A stretch of DNA of 64,000 nt from an uncultured Lachnospiraceae bacterium (GTDB taxonomy: Bacteria > Bacillota > Clostridia > Lachnospirales > Lachnospiraceae), in the NCBI GenBank assembly GCA_910585635.1, contig CAJUFE010000015.1, positions 1-64,000 on the forward strand, given 5' to 3'. How positions within the stretch are numbered: position 1 is the first letter of the stretch; every line of letters begins with the position of its first letter. The translations under genes and the position numbers were made by a program. The notes below the pieces were generated by a model. The model made no database searches. It was not told the DNA's origin and was given only the letters and a program-made list of their open reading frames with translations. Of this stretch, positions 16,721 through 25,184 are shown in pieces.

Positions 16721-17491
16721 TTATCGCTTCCAGGCAGCGGTGGGCGTCTGGGTAGCCCAGATCCCTCCGTCCAGCCCGATGGTCTGTCCGGTGATGTAGC
16801 TGGCCTGGTCAGAGCAGAAGAAGCGGACCAGATCAAAAGCATCGTCGGTCTCGCCGAAACGGCGCAGCGGGATCTGGCAGAGCTTGCTCTCGGCTCGGTT
16901 CTTGATCACATCCTCCGCCATGGGGGTGTTCAGCACCCCGGGAGCGTAGCAGTTCACACGGATATGATAAGGAGCCAGCTCTGCCGCCCATACACGGGTG
17001 AGTAAGATCATGCCGGCCTTGGCCGCCCCATAAGCTCCGGAGCCGGTGTTGGGGAAGGTGGCCAGGATGGAGGCCACATTGATGATGCTGCCGCCATGTC
17101 CCTTCATGTACGGGATCGCCGCGCGGGTACAGTACATCGGACCAAAGAGGTTCACGCCCACCATCAGCTGGATATGTTCATCTGTGGAATCTTCGATCAT
17201 CCCTTTATGGAGCACACCTGCATTATTGATCAGGATATCGATCTTGCCGAACTGCCGGCCGATCTCCTGGATCGCTCCAGTGACCTGAGCGCTGTCGCTG
17301 ACATCGGTGGGGAAGATGGCGAAACGTGTTTGATCTGGCTGCACTTCTTCCATGACGGCCTTTAAGTTCACCCCGTTCAGATCCAGCAGGCAGACACAGG
17401 CACCCTCCTGGTAGAAGCGCAGCGCCAGCTGCTTGCCGGCACCCTGTCCTGCGCCGGTGATCACGATGACCTTATTTTCAAAATCTCCCAT
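16721..17491 (-). CDS. Short-chain dehydrogenase/reductase (SDR)
   Basis: A 256-residue classical SDR that oxidises or reduces a hydroxyl or carbonyl with NAD(P). It shows the nucleotide loop TGAGQGAG near residue 11, NNAG at about 86, the catalytic Tyr/Lys in YGAAK, and a C-terminal GLDGG. The frame extends upstream to 17590, but a ribosome site AAAGG precedes the ATG at 17491. It lies inside a PTS operon between EIIB and EIIC. I infer it acts on the incoming sugar phosphate before aldol cleavage by the DeoC paralogues. Confidence 0.85.
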   Translation of the reverse strand: MGDFENKVIVITGAGQGAGKQLALRFYQEGACVCLLDLNGVNLKAVMEEVQPDQTRFAIFPTDVSDSAQVTGAIQEIGRQFGKIDILINNAGVLHKGMIEDSTDEHIQLMVGVNLFGPMYCTRAAIPYMKGHGGSIINVASILATFPNTGSGAYGAAKAGMILLTRVWAAELAPYHIRVNCYAPGVLNTPMAEDVIKNRAESKLCQIPLRRFGETDDAFDLVRFFCSDQASYITGQTIGLDGGIWATQTPTAAWKR

Positions 17492-17522
17492 AGTTCTTTT
17501 CCTTTCAAGGTTGTCTGCGGGG

Positions 17523-17816
17523 TCAGGGCAGGATCCCATTAGCCTGACAATATCCCTGCAGCTTATCTTTGATCTCCTGTTTGTTGACAAAGCTGGTCAG
17601 CTGGATGACGGGTTTATCGATATCCTGGACCAGGTAGGCAAGCTCCTTGCCGATGAGGATCAGATCCGCTGTGCGGGCAGCGCCCTTTCCCGTGGTGATA
17701 TCGCTGACTTCCAGCTTGGCGGCGATCCCTAATTCTTTAAGGGCTTTTTCGGCGTTCATCTTTAAGATCACGCTGCTGCCCATGCCGCATCCACAAATGG
17801 TAACGATGTGTAACAT
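17523..17816 (-). CDS. PTS EIIB component, UlaB/lactose-cellobiose type
   Basis: A 97-residue cytoplasmic phosphocarrier. The active-site loop CGCGMGSS places phospho-cysteine at C8. Length and fold match EIIB of the ascorbate-type PTS. It abuts the EIIA gene (shared base at 17816) and so is translationally coupled to it. Confidence 0.88.
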   Translation of the reverse strand: MLHIVTICGCGMGSSVILKMNAEKALKELGIAAKLEVSDITTGKGAARTADLILIGKELAYLVQDIDKPVIQLTSFVNKQEIKDKLQGYCQANGILP

Positions 17817-18268
17817 TATCCTTCCACCTCCACACTATTAAAGATCTCTGCTATGGTCGTTTTGCTGCTGCATGTGGTGATCCGTTCCAACATATCCCCA
17901 TCCTCAAAGATCGTGGCGATCGCCTGGATGATCTTGAGATGAAGATCGTCATTGCTCCCGGCCAGCCCGATGAGCAGATGGACCGGATCGTTGCTGGTAT
18001 TGCCGAACCGGACCGGCTCAGACAGGGTCATGATACTGATGCCGCTTTTTAGAACGCCGTTGGATCTGCTCGCATGGGGCATGGCAAGTCCCGGCGCTAC
18101 TACGATATACGGCCCCAGGGTCTTTACGGTCTGGATCATGGCGTCCACGTATTCCCTGGTCACATATCCGTTATTTACCAGTATGTTCCCGGATCTTCTT
18201 ACTGCATCCTGCCAGTCGGCGGCTGATACATTTAATTCGATATCATCCGCATTTACCAACTTTTGCAT
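17816..18268 (-). CDS. PTS EIIA component, UlaC/mannitol-fructose type
   Basis: A 150-residue EIIA domain protein that passes phosphate from HPr to EIIB. The active histidine is H65 in GLAMPHAS, preceded by the typical YIVVAPG strand. AGGAGGAC precedes the start. It follows deoC by 15 nt and overlaps EIIB by one base, so these are one transcription unit. Confidence 0.88.
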   Translation of the reverse strand: MQKLVNADDIELNVSAADWQDAVRRSGNILVNNGYVTREYVDAMIQTVKTLGPYIVVAPGLAMPHASRSNGVLKSGISIMTLSEPVRFGNTSNDPVHLLIGLAGSNDDLHLKIIQAIATIFEDGDMLERITTCSSKTTIAEIFNSVEVEG

Positions 18269-18283
18269 CCTGTCCTCCTGTTT

Positions 18284-18958
18284 TTACTCGATAAGGCCGT
18301 TTAAGATCGCTTCTCCTGCGCTGGCTCCGATCCTGGTGGCGCCGGCCTCGATCATAGCCAGGGTATCCTCGGTGGTCCGGATGCCGCCGGCCGCTTTGAC
18401 ACCGGTCTCAGGCCTTACAGACCGGCGGATCAGCTTGACATCGTCTACAGATGTGGAGCGGGACAGCATGGCGGAAAAGCCGGTGGAGGTCTTTACGATA
18501 TCCACGTTATTTTTTTCTGCCAGCTCACAAGCTTTTACGATCTGCTCTTCTGTGAGCAGCGGGGTCTCGATGATCAGCTTGACGATCGCCCCTTTATCAT
18601 GGCTTGCTTTTACGACGCCCTCTAATTCCGCGTCCACGGTCCCATACAGCCCGGCCTTCAGAGCGGACACGTTCATGACCAGGTCGATCTCCTGTGCGCC
18701 CTTTGCCAGGGCATCCTCTGTCTCAAAGATCTTGATCTCAGGAGCGTCAAAGCCTAAAGGAAAGCTGATCACGGTGCAGACCTTTGTCTCGGAGCCGGCC
18801 AGCACCTTGGCGGCGGTCTCGATCATGTTGGGCAGGATACATACGCTGGCAAAGTGGTTTTCCTTTGCGTCCTGGCAGAATTGGGTGATGAAGCTTTCGG
18901 TCATCCCGGGTTTTAACGTGGTCTGATCGATGTAACGGGCTAACGCATTTTTGTTCAT
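18284..18958 (-). CDS. deoC: Deoxyribose-phosphate aldolase
   Basis: A 224-residue class I aldolase that cleaves 2-deoxyribose-5-phosphate to acetaldehyde and glyceraldehyde-3-phosphate. Catalytic residues are visible: Asp92 in EIDLVMN, the Schiff-base Lys156 in DIVKTSTGF, and Lys188 in GVKAAGGIRT. It is the second gene of the operon, after another DeoC-like gene at 19029. The presence of two aldolase paralogues with a PTS rather than a nucleoside pathway (no deoA, deoB or deoD) suggests a dedicated sugar-phosphate substrate. Confidence 0.92.
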   Translation of the reverse strand: MNKNALARYIDQTTLKPGMTESFITQFCQDAKENHFASVCILPNMIETAAKVLAGSETKVCTVISFPLGFDAPEIKIFETEDALAKGAQEIDLVMNVSALKAGLYGTVDAELEGVVKASHDKGAIVKLIIETPLLTEEQIVKACELAEKNNVDIVKTSTGFSAMLSRSTSVDDVKLIRRSVRPETGVKAAGGIRTTEDTLAMIEAGATRIGASAGEAILNGLIE

Positions 18959-19028
18959 TGTCTGATCCTCCTTGCTTTTATATACGATATCGTGTCATTT
19001 TGTCCCGTGCCTGTTTTCCGAGGACACC

Positions 19029-19697
19029 TCATGAAAAGCTGTCCGCAATCTTGAACGGGGAGCTGGTGGCGATCCTGGATGCACCGGCTTCGATCATGGC
19101 GATCGCGTCTTCCTTGGTCCGCACCCCGCCGGAGGTCATGACCTTGATATCATCGCCATAACGGCTGGTGATCAAGCGTACCTGGTCGGTGGTGGTGACA
19201 AACCCGAAGCCGGTATTGGTCTTTAAGAAGGGGATCTGCAGCTCGATCGCCAGTTCTGCCGCGCGCAGCTGTTCGTCTTCCGTCAGCAGGCTGGCAAAGT
19301 AGATCATCTTCATCAGCTTCCCTTCGCCCTTGATGAGATCGACGAAAGGCTTTAGGTCCTCCTTGACCGCATCATACTTGCCGGACCGGAACGCGCTCAC
19401 ATCCATGGAGACATCCAGCTCGTCCGCGCCGTCCTTTAAGGCTTGTCTGGCCTGGAAAAATTTAGCTTCATGGGTCATCCCGCCCAAAGGATAAGCGATG
19501 ACGCTGACCAGCTGCTTGCCGGCTTCGTGGAGGATCTCGGCATTCCCTTTGATGAAAAAGGGCTCCGTCAGCGTAGCGGCAAAATCATAGGATAATGTTT
19601 TTCTTACAAAGTCTTCCACCTGTGCCGGCGTGGGGGCCGGTGTCGCGCCCAGAGAAGCGTCGATGAGTCTTTCCACCTGGTTCCTTGTGATATCCAT
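19029..19697 (-). CDS. DeoC-family aldolase paralogue
   Basis: A 222-residue member of the DeoC/LacD-like aldolase superfamily, diverged from the neighbouring deoC. The catalytic set is preserved: Asp95 in ADELDVSMD, Lys159 in FLKTNTGF and Lys185 in IKVMTSGGVRT. The N terminus differs (about 35 extra residues before the conserved barrel). It heads the operon behind a strong ribosome site (AAGGAGG) and the promoter at 19747-19775. Divergence with retained lysines suggests a different aldehyde product or substrate rather than loss of function. Confidence 0.85.
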   Translation of the reverse strand: MDITRNQVERLIDASLGATPAPTPAQVEDFVRKTLSYDFAATLTEPFFIKGNAEILHEAGKQLVSVIAYPLGGMTHEAKFFQARQALKDGADELDVSMDVSAFRSGKYDAVKEDLKPFVDLIKGEGKLMKMIYFASLLTEDEQLRAAELAIELQIPFLKTNTGFGFVTTTDQVRLITSRYGDDIKVMTSGGVRTKEDAIAMIEAGASRIATSSPFKIADSFS

Positions 19698-19737
19698 ATC
19701 TGTTCCTCCTTGTACTATGGCATTACGTTTTGGCTTC

Positions 19738-19775
19738 TGTGATCACATCGTATCAGTAAAAATGATGAAGGTCAA
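19738..19775 (-). promoter_or_regulatory. Promoter of the DeoC/PTS operon with TGTGATCACA palindrome
   Basis: On the minus strand TTGACC (19770-19775) and TACGAT (19747-19752) are 17 nt apart. A perfect palindrome TGTGATCACA (19738-19747) touches the -10 hexamer and is a good candidate repressor site. The ATG follows about 40 nt downstream. Confidence 0.65.
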
Positions 19776-19828
19776 TTGGAAATATCCCCGTGGTATTGTG
19801 GAATTTTTATGATCATTCGGTAGTTCTT

Positions 19829-20052
19829 ACTGTTCACTTCCACGTCAGGGAGCCTTATTCCTGTAGATATGTCGCAAATGGTCCGCTCCGGGAGGGACCT
19901 GTCACAACGTCACCGCGCTCTCGCTCCATGAGGAACGTAGCGGACGCTAAGCTCGAAAAGACCTCGCTAAGCGCCGACGTTCCTCAAGGGGTTCCTTTTG
20001 TGCCAGGACCCTCCCTGCGCTACTTTAGCTGGAGCGGGTGTGAAAAGGTAAC
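19829..20052 (-). repeat. Recurrent hairpin element, copy C
   Basis: A full-length copy in minus orientation between divergent operons. It has the left terminus (read as TGTGAAAAGGTAAC at 20039-20052), the hairpin with arms GAGGAACGT/ACGTTCCTC and the long-form right end resembling copies B and F. Together with the two promoters it fills the 19698-20170 gap. Confidence 0.85.
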
Positions 20053-20091
20053 CACTGGCGTTGGGAAAAGTAATGGGGTTTTTCCTTAGAC

Positions 20092-20120
20092 TTGAGATCA
20101 CAACATTTTGATAGTATAAT
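20092..20120 (+). promoter_or_regulatory. Promoter of the TlpA/polyferredoxin operon
   Basis: TTGAGA at 20092-20097 and a perfect TATAAT at 20115-20120 are separated by 17 nt. It lies 40 nt beyond the end of repeat copy C and 51 nt before the first gene. Confidence 0.75.
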
Positions 20121-20170
20121 GGGGAGTAAACTGGCATCCAGCCAGGAGAAAGGATCAGGAGGCGCTTATC

Positions 20171-20896
20171 ATGATGAGGGACAGAGCAGATAGAAGGACA
20201 GTCGGGACAGAAGGAACAGGAAGGGACAAAGGGAGACGGAGCAGGATAGTGGGGAGCGGCGGTCTGCTGGCCGCGGCCGCCGTGACGATCCTCCTGATCG
20301 GGTGCGCAGGGGCCGGACATGAGGCCGGGAGAGGGACCGACGCCGGGACGGTGGGGACGGAGCAGATCGCTGCAGAGGCGTCTGCTGCCGAGCAGCCTGC
20401 TGTGGAGCCGTCTAGTGCAGAGCAGCCGGCCATGGAGCCGTCTGCCGTGGAGGAGGCCGGTGGGCAGCTCTTGTTTGAAGGGCAGGATATGGAAGGCAGC
20501 AGGGTCACCTCGGAGATCTTAGCGCAGTCTGATCTTACCATGGTCAATGTCTGGGCTACCTACTGCAACCCCTGTCTGCGGGAGATGCCGGGGCTGGGGG
20601 AGCTGGCGGGGGAGTATGCCCAGGAGGACTTCCAGATCATCGGGATCATCAGTGATGTGCAGGAGGGGGCTGATCAGAGGATGCTGGATATGGCGGCGGA
20701 GCTGATCGAAAAGACCGGCGCGGATTATCCCCATCTTCTCTTAAACGAGTCCCTGTACCGTGGGCTCTTAAAGGATGTGACCGCCGTGCCTACCACCTTT
20801 TTCATCAATAAGGACGGGGAGATCTTAGAGACCGTGGTGGGTTCTATGGAGAAGTCGGACTGGAAGGAGAAGGTCGATGGGTTTTTGGAGAAGTGA
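20171..20896 (+). CDS. TlpA-like thioredoxin-fold lipoprotein
   Basis: A 241-residue exported redox lipoprotein. A charged N terminus and hydrophobic stretch end in lipobox LIGC (Cys45). A repetitive Ala/Glu/Pro tether (about 65-96, AEQPAVEPS-type units) precedes the thioredoxin fold with active site CNPC (132-135) and the cis-proline region VPTTFF. It probably reduces or oxidises extracytoplasmic thiols. GGAGG lies 8 nt before the ATG. The next two genes (CxxC miniprotein and polyferredoxin) overlap or follow closely, suggesting that electrons are passed across the membrane to this lipoprotein. Confidence 0.88.
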   Translation: MMRDRADRRTVGTEGTGRDKGRRSRIVGSGGLLAAAAVTILLIGCAGAGHEAGRGTDAGTVGTEQIAAEASAAEQPAVEPSSAEQPAMEPSAVEEAGGQLLFEGQDMEGSRVTSEILAQSDLTMVNVWATYCNPCLREMPGLGELAGEYAQEDFQIIGIISDVQEGADQRMLDMAAELIEKTGADYPHLLLNESLYRGLLKDVTAVPTTFFINKDGEILETVVGSMEKSDWKEKVDGFLEK

Positions 20897-21065
20897 CAGG
20901 GAAGAGGTCAGGGCAAAGCCCTGTGTCTGGATAAAGAGTCATGGCTGGGTGGTCGGGCTGCTCACCGGGCTTTTGTTCCTTGGCATCGGCCTCTTACAAG
21001 GACAGCTTGCCCTGATCTGGCGGAAAGCGGCGATGATCTGCATGGAATGCATCGGGATCGGGTGA
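20877..21065 (+). CDS. CD1871A-type CxxC-motif small membrane protein
   Basis: A 62-residue protein with one hydrophobic segment (about 25-40) followed by KAAMICMECIGIG. The CxxC in CMEC plus IGIG tail is what I recall of the CD1871A family of Clostridia. The ATG lies inside the end of the tlpA-like gene (20-nt overlap) behind AAGGAG. Its position between a thioredoxin lipoprotein and a polyferredoxin suggests a redox-relay or metal-binding role, which is inference. Confidence 0.75.
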   Translation: MGFWRSDREEVRAKPCVWIKSHGWVVGLLTGLLFLGIGLLQGQLALIWRKAAMICMECIGIG

Positions 21066-21149
21066 GCGCGGCTGGTCTGTGGGACATGCTGTGGAGGAGC
21101 CCCTGGAGATGGGAGCGGGGAGCAGGAGTTTACGCGAGGTGGATGGATA

Positions 21150-22055
21150 TTGGGTAAAAATGTAAGGAAGATACGGAGGATGGTACAGCTGGGCTTTACC
21201 ATCCTGACAAATGGCTATGTGTATGGCTTCATGAACGGGAAGATCTACCAGGGGCCGTTAAAGTATGTCTGCGTGCCGGGATTGAACTGTTATTCTTGTC
21301 CGGGGGCGGTGGCTTCCTGCCCGATCGGGGCGCTCCAGGCGCTGCTGACCCAGAGCGGGTTTACTGTACCCTTTGGGGTACTGGGCTTTCTTTTTGTCTT
21401 CGGCAGCCTTTTGGGGCGGGCTGTCTGCGGCTGGCTCTGCCCCTTTGGGCTGGTGCAAGATCTTCTGCACAAGCTCCCGGTGTTCCGGAAGCAAAAAAGG
21501 CTCCCCTTCCACCGGATCTTAGGATATGGACGGTATGTGGCTTTGGTGGGGCTGGTGTGCATAGGCTCGATGTTTTTGTTCGGCGGCTTTGCCAAGGTCC
21601 CGGCTTTTTGCAAATATCTGTGTCCCTCCGGGACGCTGCTGGGGGCGATCCCTCTCCTTAGCGGGAACGAGATGCTGCGCAGCCAGGCGGGAGGGCTGTT
21701 CTTCTGGAAGGTCGGAATCTTGGTCGGGATCTGTCTGCTCTCCATCAAGGTCTATCGGCCTTTCTGCCAATATCTGTGCCCTCTGGGGGCGATCTACGGC
21801 TGGTTTAACCATTTTAGCCTGGTCAAGATCTGGCGGGAGGAGAGTGCCTGCAGCCATTGCAGGGCTTGTGAGCGGGCCTGCCCTATGGCCCTTTCTGTGG
21901 AGGAGATCTCCAGTTCGCCGGCATGTATCCGGTGCGGGGACTGCGTGGCCGCCTGCCCAGAACAGTGTCTGCACTTTGTGGGGAAAAGGATGGGAGAAAA
22001 AGGCGGCAGCAGAGCAGATGGAAGGGCAGCGGGAGAGGGAGCCTTACAGCAGTGA
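21150..22055 (+). CDS. NapH/CcoG-like membrane 4Fe-4S polyferredoxin
   Basis: A 301-residue membrane protein with several hydrophobic segments and repeated cysteine motifs. These are CGWLCPFG and CQYLCPLG, the membrane NapH-type motifs, CKYLCPSG, and two C-terminal ferredoxin clusters, CSHCRACERACP and CIRCGDCVAACP. It would move electrons through or along the membrane. The start appears to be TTG at 21150. With the TlpA-like and CxxC genes it forms a three-gene redox module. Confidence 0.85.
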   Translation: MGKNVRKIRRMVQLGFTILTNGYVYGFMNGKIYQGPLKYVCVPGLNCYSCPGAVASCPIGALQALLTQSGFTVPFGVLGFLFVFGSLLGRAVCGWLCPFGLVQDLLHKLPVFRKQKRLPFHRILGYGRYVALVGLVCIGSMFLFGGFAKVPAFCKYLCPSGTLLGAIPLLSGNEMLRSQAGGLFFWKVGILVGICLLSIKVYRPFCQYLCPLGAIYGWFNHFSLVKIWREESACSHCRACERACPMALSVEEISSSPACIRCGDCVAACPEQCLHFVGKRMGEKGGSRADGRAAGEGALQQ

Positions 22056-22108
22056 GGGCATAGGTATGGGGATGACCGGGCAGCGATGGTGACAGGAAGG
22101 GAGAAGAG

Positions 22109-23506
22109 ATGGAATTCCAACGGGATATCTACGAGAGGCTCATACAGTGGAAGACGGACCGGACGGGGAGAGTGCTGGAGATATCCGGGGCGCGCCAGGT
22201 GGGGAAGACGTTCATCCTGCAGAAGTTCGCGCGAGAACAGTTTGACGCTTTTGTCTACATCAATATGGCAGAAAATAGCGGGGAGCGTTTTTGCCGATGT
22301 CTAGATAAGGCAGAGGACTGGGAACCGGGGATGCCAGCAGGGGAAGAGTATGTCCACGAGGCTGTAAAGCTGTTCGCCCCTGATTTTGAGGACACAGAGG
22401 ATACGGTGATCGTGATCGACGAGATCCAGGAGTCTTCCAGGGTCTATAACCTGATCCGCACCTTTGCGCGTACATTTTCCGCCTATGTGGTCGTCACCAG
22501 GAGTTACCTGGGACGGCTGCTGGAAAAGGATTTTTTCCTTCCGGCAGGCGATGTGGATGCGATGACCATGGGGCCTTTGACCTTCGCGGAATTTGCCGGT
22601 GTCTTTGACCTGCGGCAGCTTTATCACACGGTCGATCTGTTTGGCGGTTCCCAGGAAATGGAGTATGGCCAGCTGCGAGAATGCTTTGCCTTATACCAGC
22701 GGATCGGGGGCTATCCGTCGGTGGTGCGTACCTATCTTATCTATCGGGATGAGGAGCGGTGCAGGGGCGAGCTGGGACGTTTGATGGACATTTTTGTCCA
22801 CGAGTCGAAACGGTATCTGACTAATGTGATGGAGGTAAATGCCTTCGAAAAGCTATTCCACGGGATCGCAGTCACACTGTTAAGGGAAAAGCAGGGGACA
22901 GAGGACCTGGTGGAGGAGCTTAGTTCGATCGTATACAAGCAGGAGAGCGGGCGTTTTACAAAGAAGATGATCCATAATGCGATCGGCTGGCTCCAGGCCT
23001 CCCACATCATCGCCTATGCGGGTAAGTGCATCGACTGCAACTATCTGGATGTGAAGGAAAATGCAAGGTTTTATTTCCAGGATCTTGGGGTGGCAAGCCT
23101 CTTCCTCACACGGGCCGGGGCAGATGAGGCGGATATAAAAGGCATCCTGGCTGAGGATTTCGTGTTCTTGTCTCTTTTGCGGCGGGTGTCTGTGGATGTG
23201 GCGGGTACAGCACCTTGGTCTGGGACCTATGAGAAGACGGGGGGCGAGCTGGATTTCTTTGTGCGGAGCATGAAAGATCATAAAAATTATGGGATCGAGG
23301 TGAAGAGCGTTGGGAGCGGGGCCAGAGGGCGGACCGCGAGAGCCCTGTTCGATGCCCATAAGCTGGACTATGTATATTTGTTAAAAGGCGGGAGCGACGG
23401 AGGCCGGACAGAGAGCGGCCGGATGATGACAGTGCCGCTCTTTTTGGCGGACCGGATCAGCTTTTCATTGGGAACAGAGAGTAAGGGAGCAGGGGAGAGG
23501 ATCTGA
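22109..23506 (+). CDS. AAA-family ATPase with DUF4143 domain, second paralogue
   Basis: A 465-residue relative of the ATPase at 9659. Walker A is GARQVGKT (27-34), Walker B VIVIDE (100-105). The sensor segment reads VVTRSYLGRL, where TGS is usual in this family. The C-terminal DUF4143 part includes the nuclease-like GGELDFFV and YGIEVKS motifs. The two paralogues are strongly diverged. It follows the redox operon by 53 nt and may be cotranscribed. The physiological role of the family is unknown. Confidence 0.82.
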   Translation: MEFQRDIYERLIQWKTDRTGRVLEISGARQVGKTFILQKFAREQFDAFVYINMAENSGERFCRCLDKAEDWEPGMPAGEEYVHEAVKLFAPDFEDTEDTVIVIDEIQESSRVYNLIRTFARTFSAYVVVTRSYLGRLLEKDFFLPAGDVDAMTMGPLTFAEFAGVFDLRQLYHTVDLFGGSQEMEYGQLRECFALYQRIGGYPSVVRTYLIYRDEERCRGELGRLMDIFVHESKRYLTNVMEVNAFEKLFHGIAVTLLREKQGTEDLVEELSSIVYKQESGRFTKKMIHNAIGWLQASHIIAYAGKCIDCNYLDVKENARFYFQDLGVASLFLTRAGADEADIKGILAEDFVFLSLLRRVSVDVAGTAPWSGTYEKTGGELDFFVRSMKDHKNYGIEVKSVGSGARGRTARALFDAHKLDYVYLLKGGSDGGRTESGRMMTVPLFLADRISFSLGTESKGAGERI

Positions 23507-23527
23507 CAGAGGAAAGGGAGGTGCGCG

Positions 23528-25168
23528 ATGGGCGGGAAGATGTGGAAAAGATATGGGATGTGCCTGATGACGGCAGCCGTCCTGCTCTGGAGCGGGGCCT
23601 GCGGGAGGAAAGGAGAGGATGGGACTTCCCAGGAAACGGGGCAGGCGGTCACCGAGGAGCAGGCCGGAGCCGCCCAGGGAGCAGAAGAGTGGGATGGAGC
23701 CGCCTGGGGAGCAGAAGAGCAGGATGGGTCCGCTCAAGATACAGAGCAGAGCGGGGGCATCCAGGGAGCAGGGCAGGCTGGGGCGGCCCAAGGGGCTGGA
23801 GTGGCCGCTTTAGATCCTCAGGGAAAGGATCTGCTGCGTTTTCAGGAGCCGGATATGGTGGACCCGGCGCTTTTAGAGGAGCTGACAGAGTATGCGGTAT
23901 CCGTGGAGAGCTGGATCGAGGATACGGTCTTCCGGCCCATAGAGGGAGAACGGGTAAAGGAGCTGTCCGGCCTTTTATCCGGCCATTATGCGGTGGCCGG
24001 ACGGGACGGGGGAGACGGGAGGGTGTATTATCTGGCGGCACGCCGTAAGGATGCGCCGGTCTATGAGGACTTCTTTGGCGGGATGTTTGTGGGCTATGTG
24101 GATGATCTGCTCCAGATCGGCTATGCACATCCAGATAGCAGCGAGACGATCCTCTATGAGATACCAGGCTTCTCAGTCAATACCTTTTCGGAAAAGCAGG
24201 GGAGAGAGGTGTTGGATCTCTTCTGTTTTATCCCGGATACAGCGGAAGACGATCAGGCCTTTACCCATGCTTTCAGCCGGTCGGGGAGGCAGGAGCTGGC
24301 CTTTCTCAAGGCACATCCGGGGCTGTCCTTTTATGAGGAGGGGGCGCCTTGCATCCGGTTTCTCTACCAGGACAGGGATACGGTCCAGTTCTGGTCAGAG
24401 CCCTATCCCTGCTATATCCCGCTTGAGGAGGCGGACTGCCGGGTCCTTAGAGAGCTGCTGGGGACGGGCGGTCATGAGCCAGAGCAGACGATCAGCCAGG
24501 AACTAGGCCGGACGGTCGGTCAGGAAGCGGAGCGTGCTCCAGATCCTGAAAAATGGGCAGGCCCCTTTGAGACCTATAAGGATGCGCAAGATCATGCGAA
24601 GGAGCAGTCTCCCTCCATCCGCACCACCGGAGCGCAGATCTGTCTGAACGGTATGGTATATGAGTTGTTAGGGGGCCAGGGCTGTGACGGCTGTCTCCTG
24701 GTATACCGCGAGGAGGATGGCAGCGGAAAGGAGGATATCTGGCTTTTGTATGACCAGGAGGTCTTTTCTTATGCTATAGACTGGATAAAGGCGGTGACGG
24801 GGAAGGACTACAGCGATTTTACGGATCGATGGTTCGATCTTCCGCTGCGCAGCGCGACCCTGGAATACCCAAGGCCGGAAACAGGAGAGGATGGGGAGAT
24901 GGCTTTTGTCACCAGGACCCAGACGGTCACAGAGGAAGAAAAGCTGGAGTGGTTATCTCAGCTTTTAGAAGATGCGATCCAAGGCCATGAGGCCTTATCC
25001 GGCTGCCCCTATAAAGGGGTCTTGGAGCTCACCCGCAGCGACGGCGAGACCCTGCAGATGTTCGTGGCGGCGGATTCCTGTGATTCCATCACCTACGAGG
25101 GGCGGATCGGGTTTGAATATGGGAGTCTGGAGGAGATGGCGGCGATATTTGATGAGGCGATGGAGTGA
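23528..25168 (+). CDS. Large lipoprotein of unknown function
   Basis: A 546-residue exported lipoprotein. The signal peptide ends with SGAC (Cys25). A low-complexity tether of about 65 residues (GAAQGAEE, GAAWGAEEQDG and related units) is followed by two apparently similar globular parts, separated by another Gln/Glu-rich linker near 315-345. I do not recognise a domain. GGGAGG precedes the start. It lies between the DUF4143 ATPase and the AlbA_2 gene. The repetitive tether resembles those in other lipoproteins of this window. Confidence 0.65.
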   Translation: MGGKMWKRYGMCLMTAAVLLWSGACGRKGEDGTSQETGQAVTEEQAGAAQGAEEWDGAAWGAEEQDGSAQDTEQSGGIQGAGQAGAAQGAGVAALDPQGKDLLRFQEPDMVDPALLEELTEYAVSVESWIEDTVFRPIEGERVKELSGLLSGHYAVAGRDGGDGRVYYLAARRKDAPVYEDFFGGMFVGYVDDLLQIGYAHPDSSETILYEIPGFSVNTFSEKQGREVLDLFCFIPDTAEDDQAFTHAFSRSGRQELAFLKAHPGLSFYEEGAPCIRFLYQDRDTVQFWSEPYPCYIPLEEADCRVLRELLGTGGHEPEQTISQELGRTVGQEAERAPDPEKWAGPFETYKDAQDHAKEQSPSIRTTGAQICLNGMVYELLGGQGCDGCLLVYREEDGSGKEDIWLLYDQEVFSYAIDWIKAVTGKDYSDFTDRWFDLPLRSATLEYPRPETGEDGEMAFVTRTQTVTEEEKLEWLSQLLEDAIQGHEALSGCPYKGVLELTRSDGETLQMFVAADSCDSITYEGRIGFEYGSLEEMAAIFDEAME

Positions 25169-25184
25169 ATTGAGGAGAAATGCT

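Noticed and set aside
19790..20089. Open frame giving a conserved-looking peptide also found at 54348-54599 and, on the other strand, at 12062-12268
   Set aside because: The shared protein sequence is only the dispersed hairpin element read in one frame. Similarity follows from DNA identity, there is no ribosome site, and the hairpin pairing explains the conservation better.
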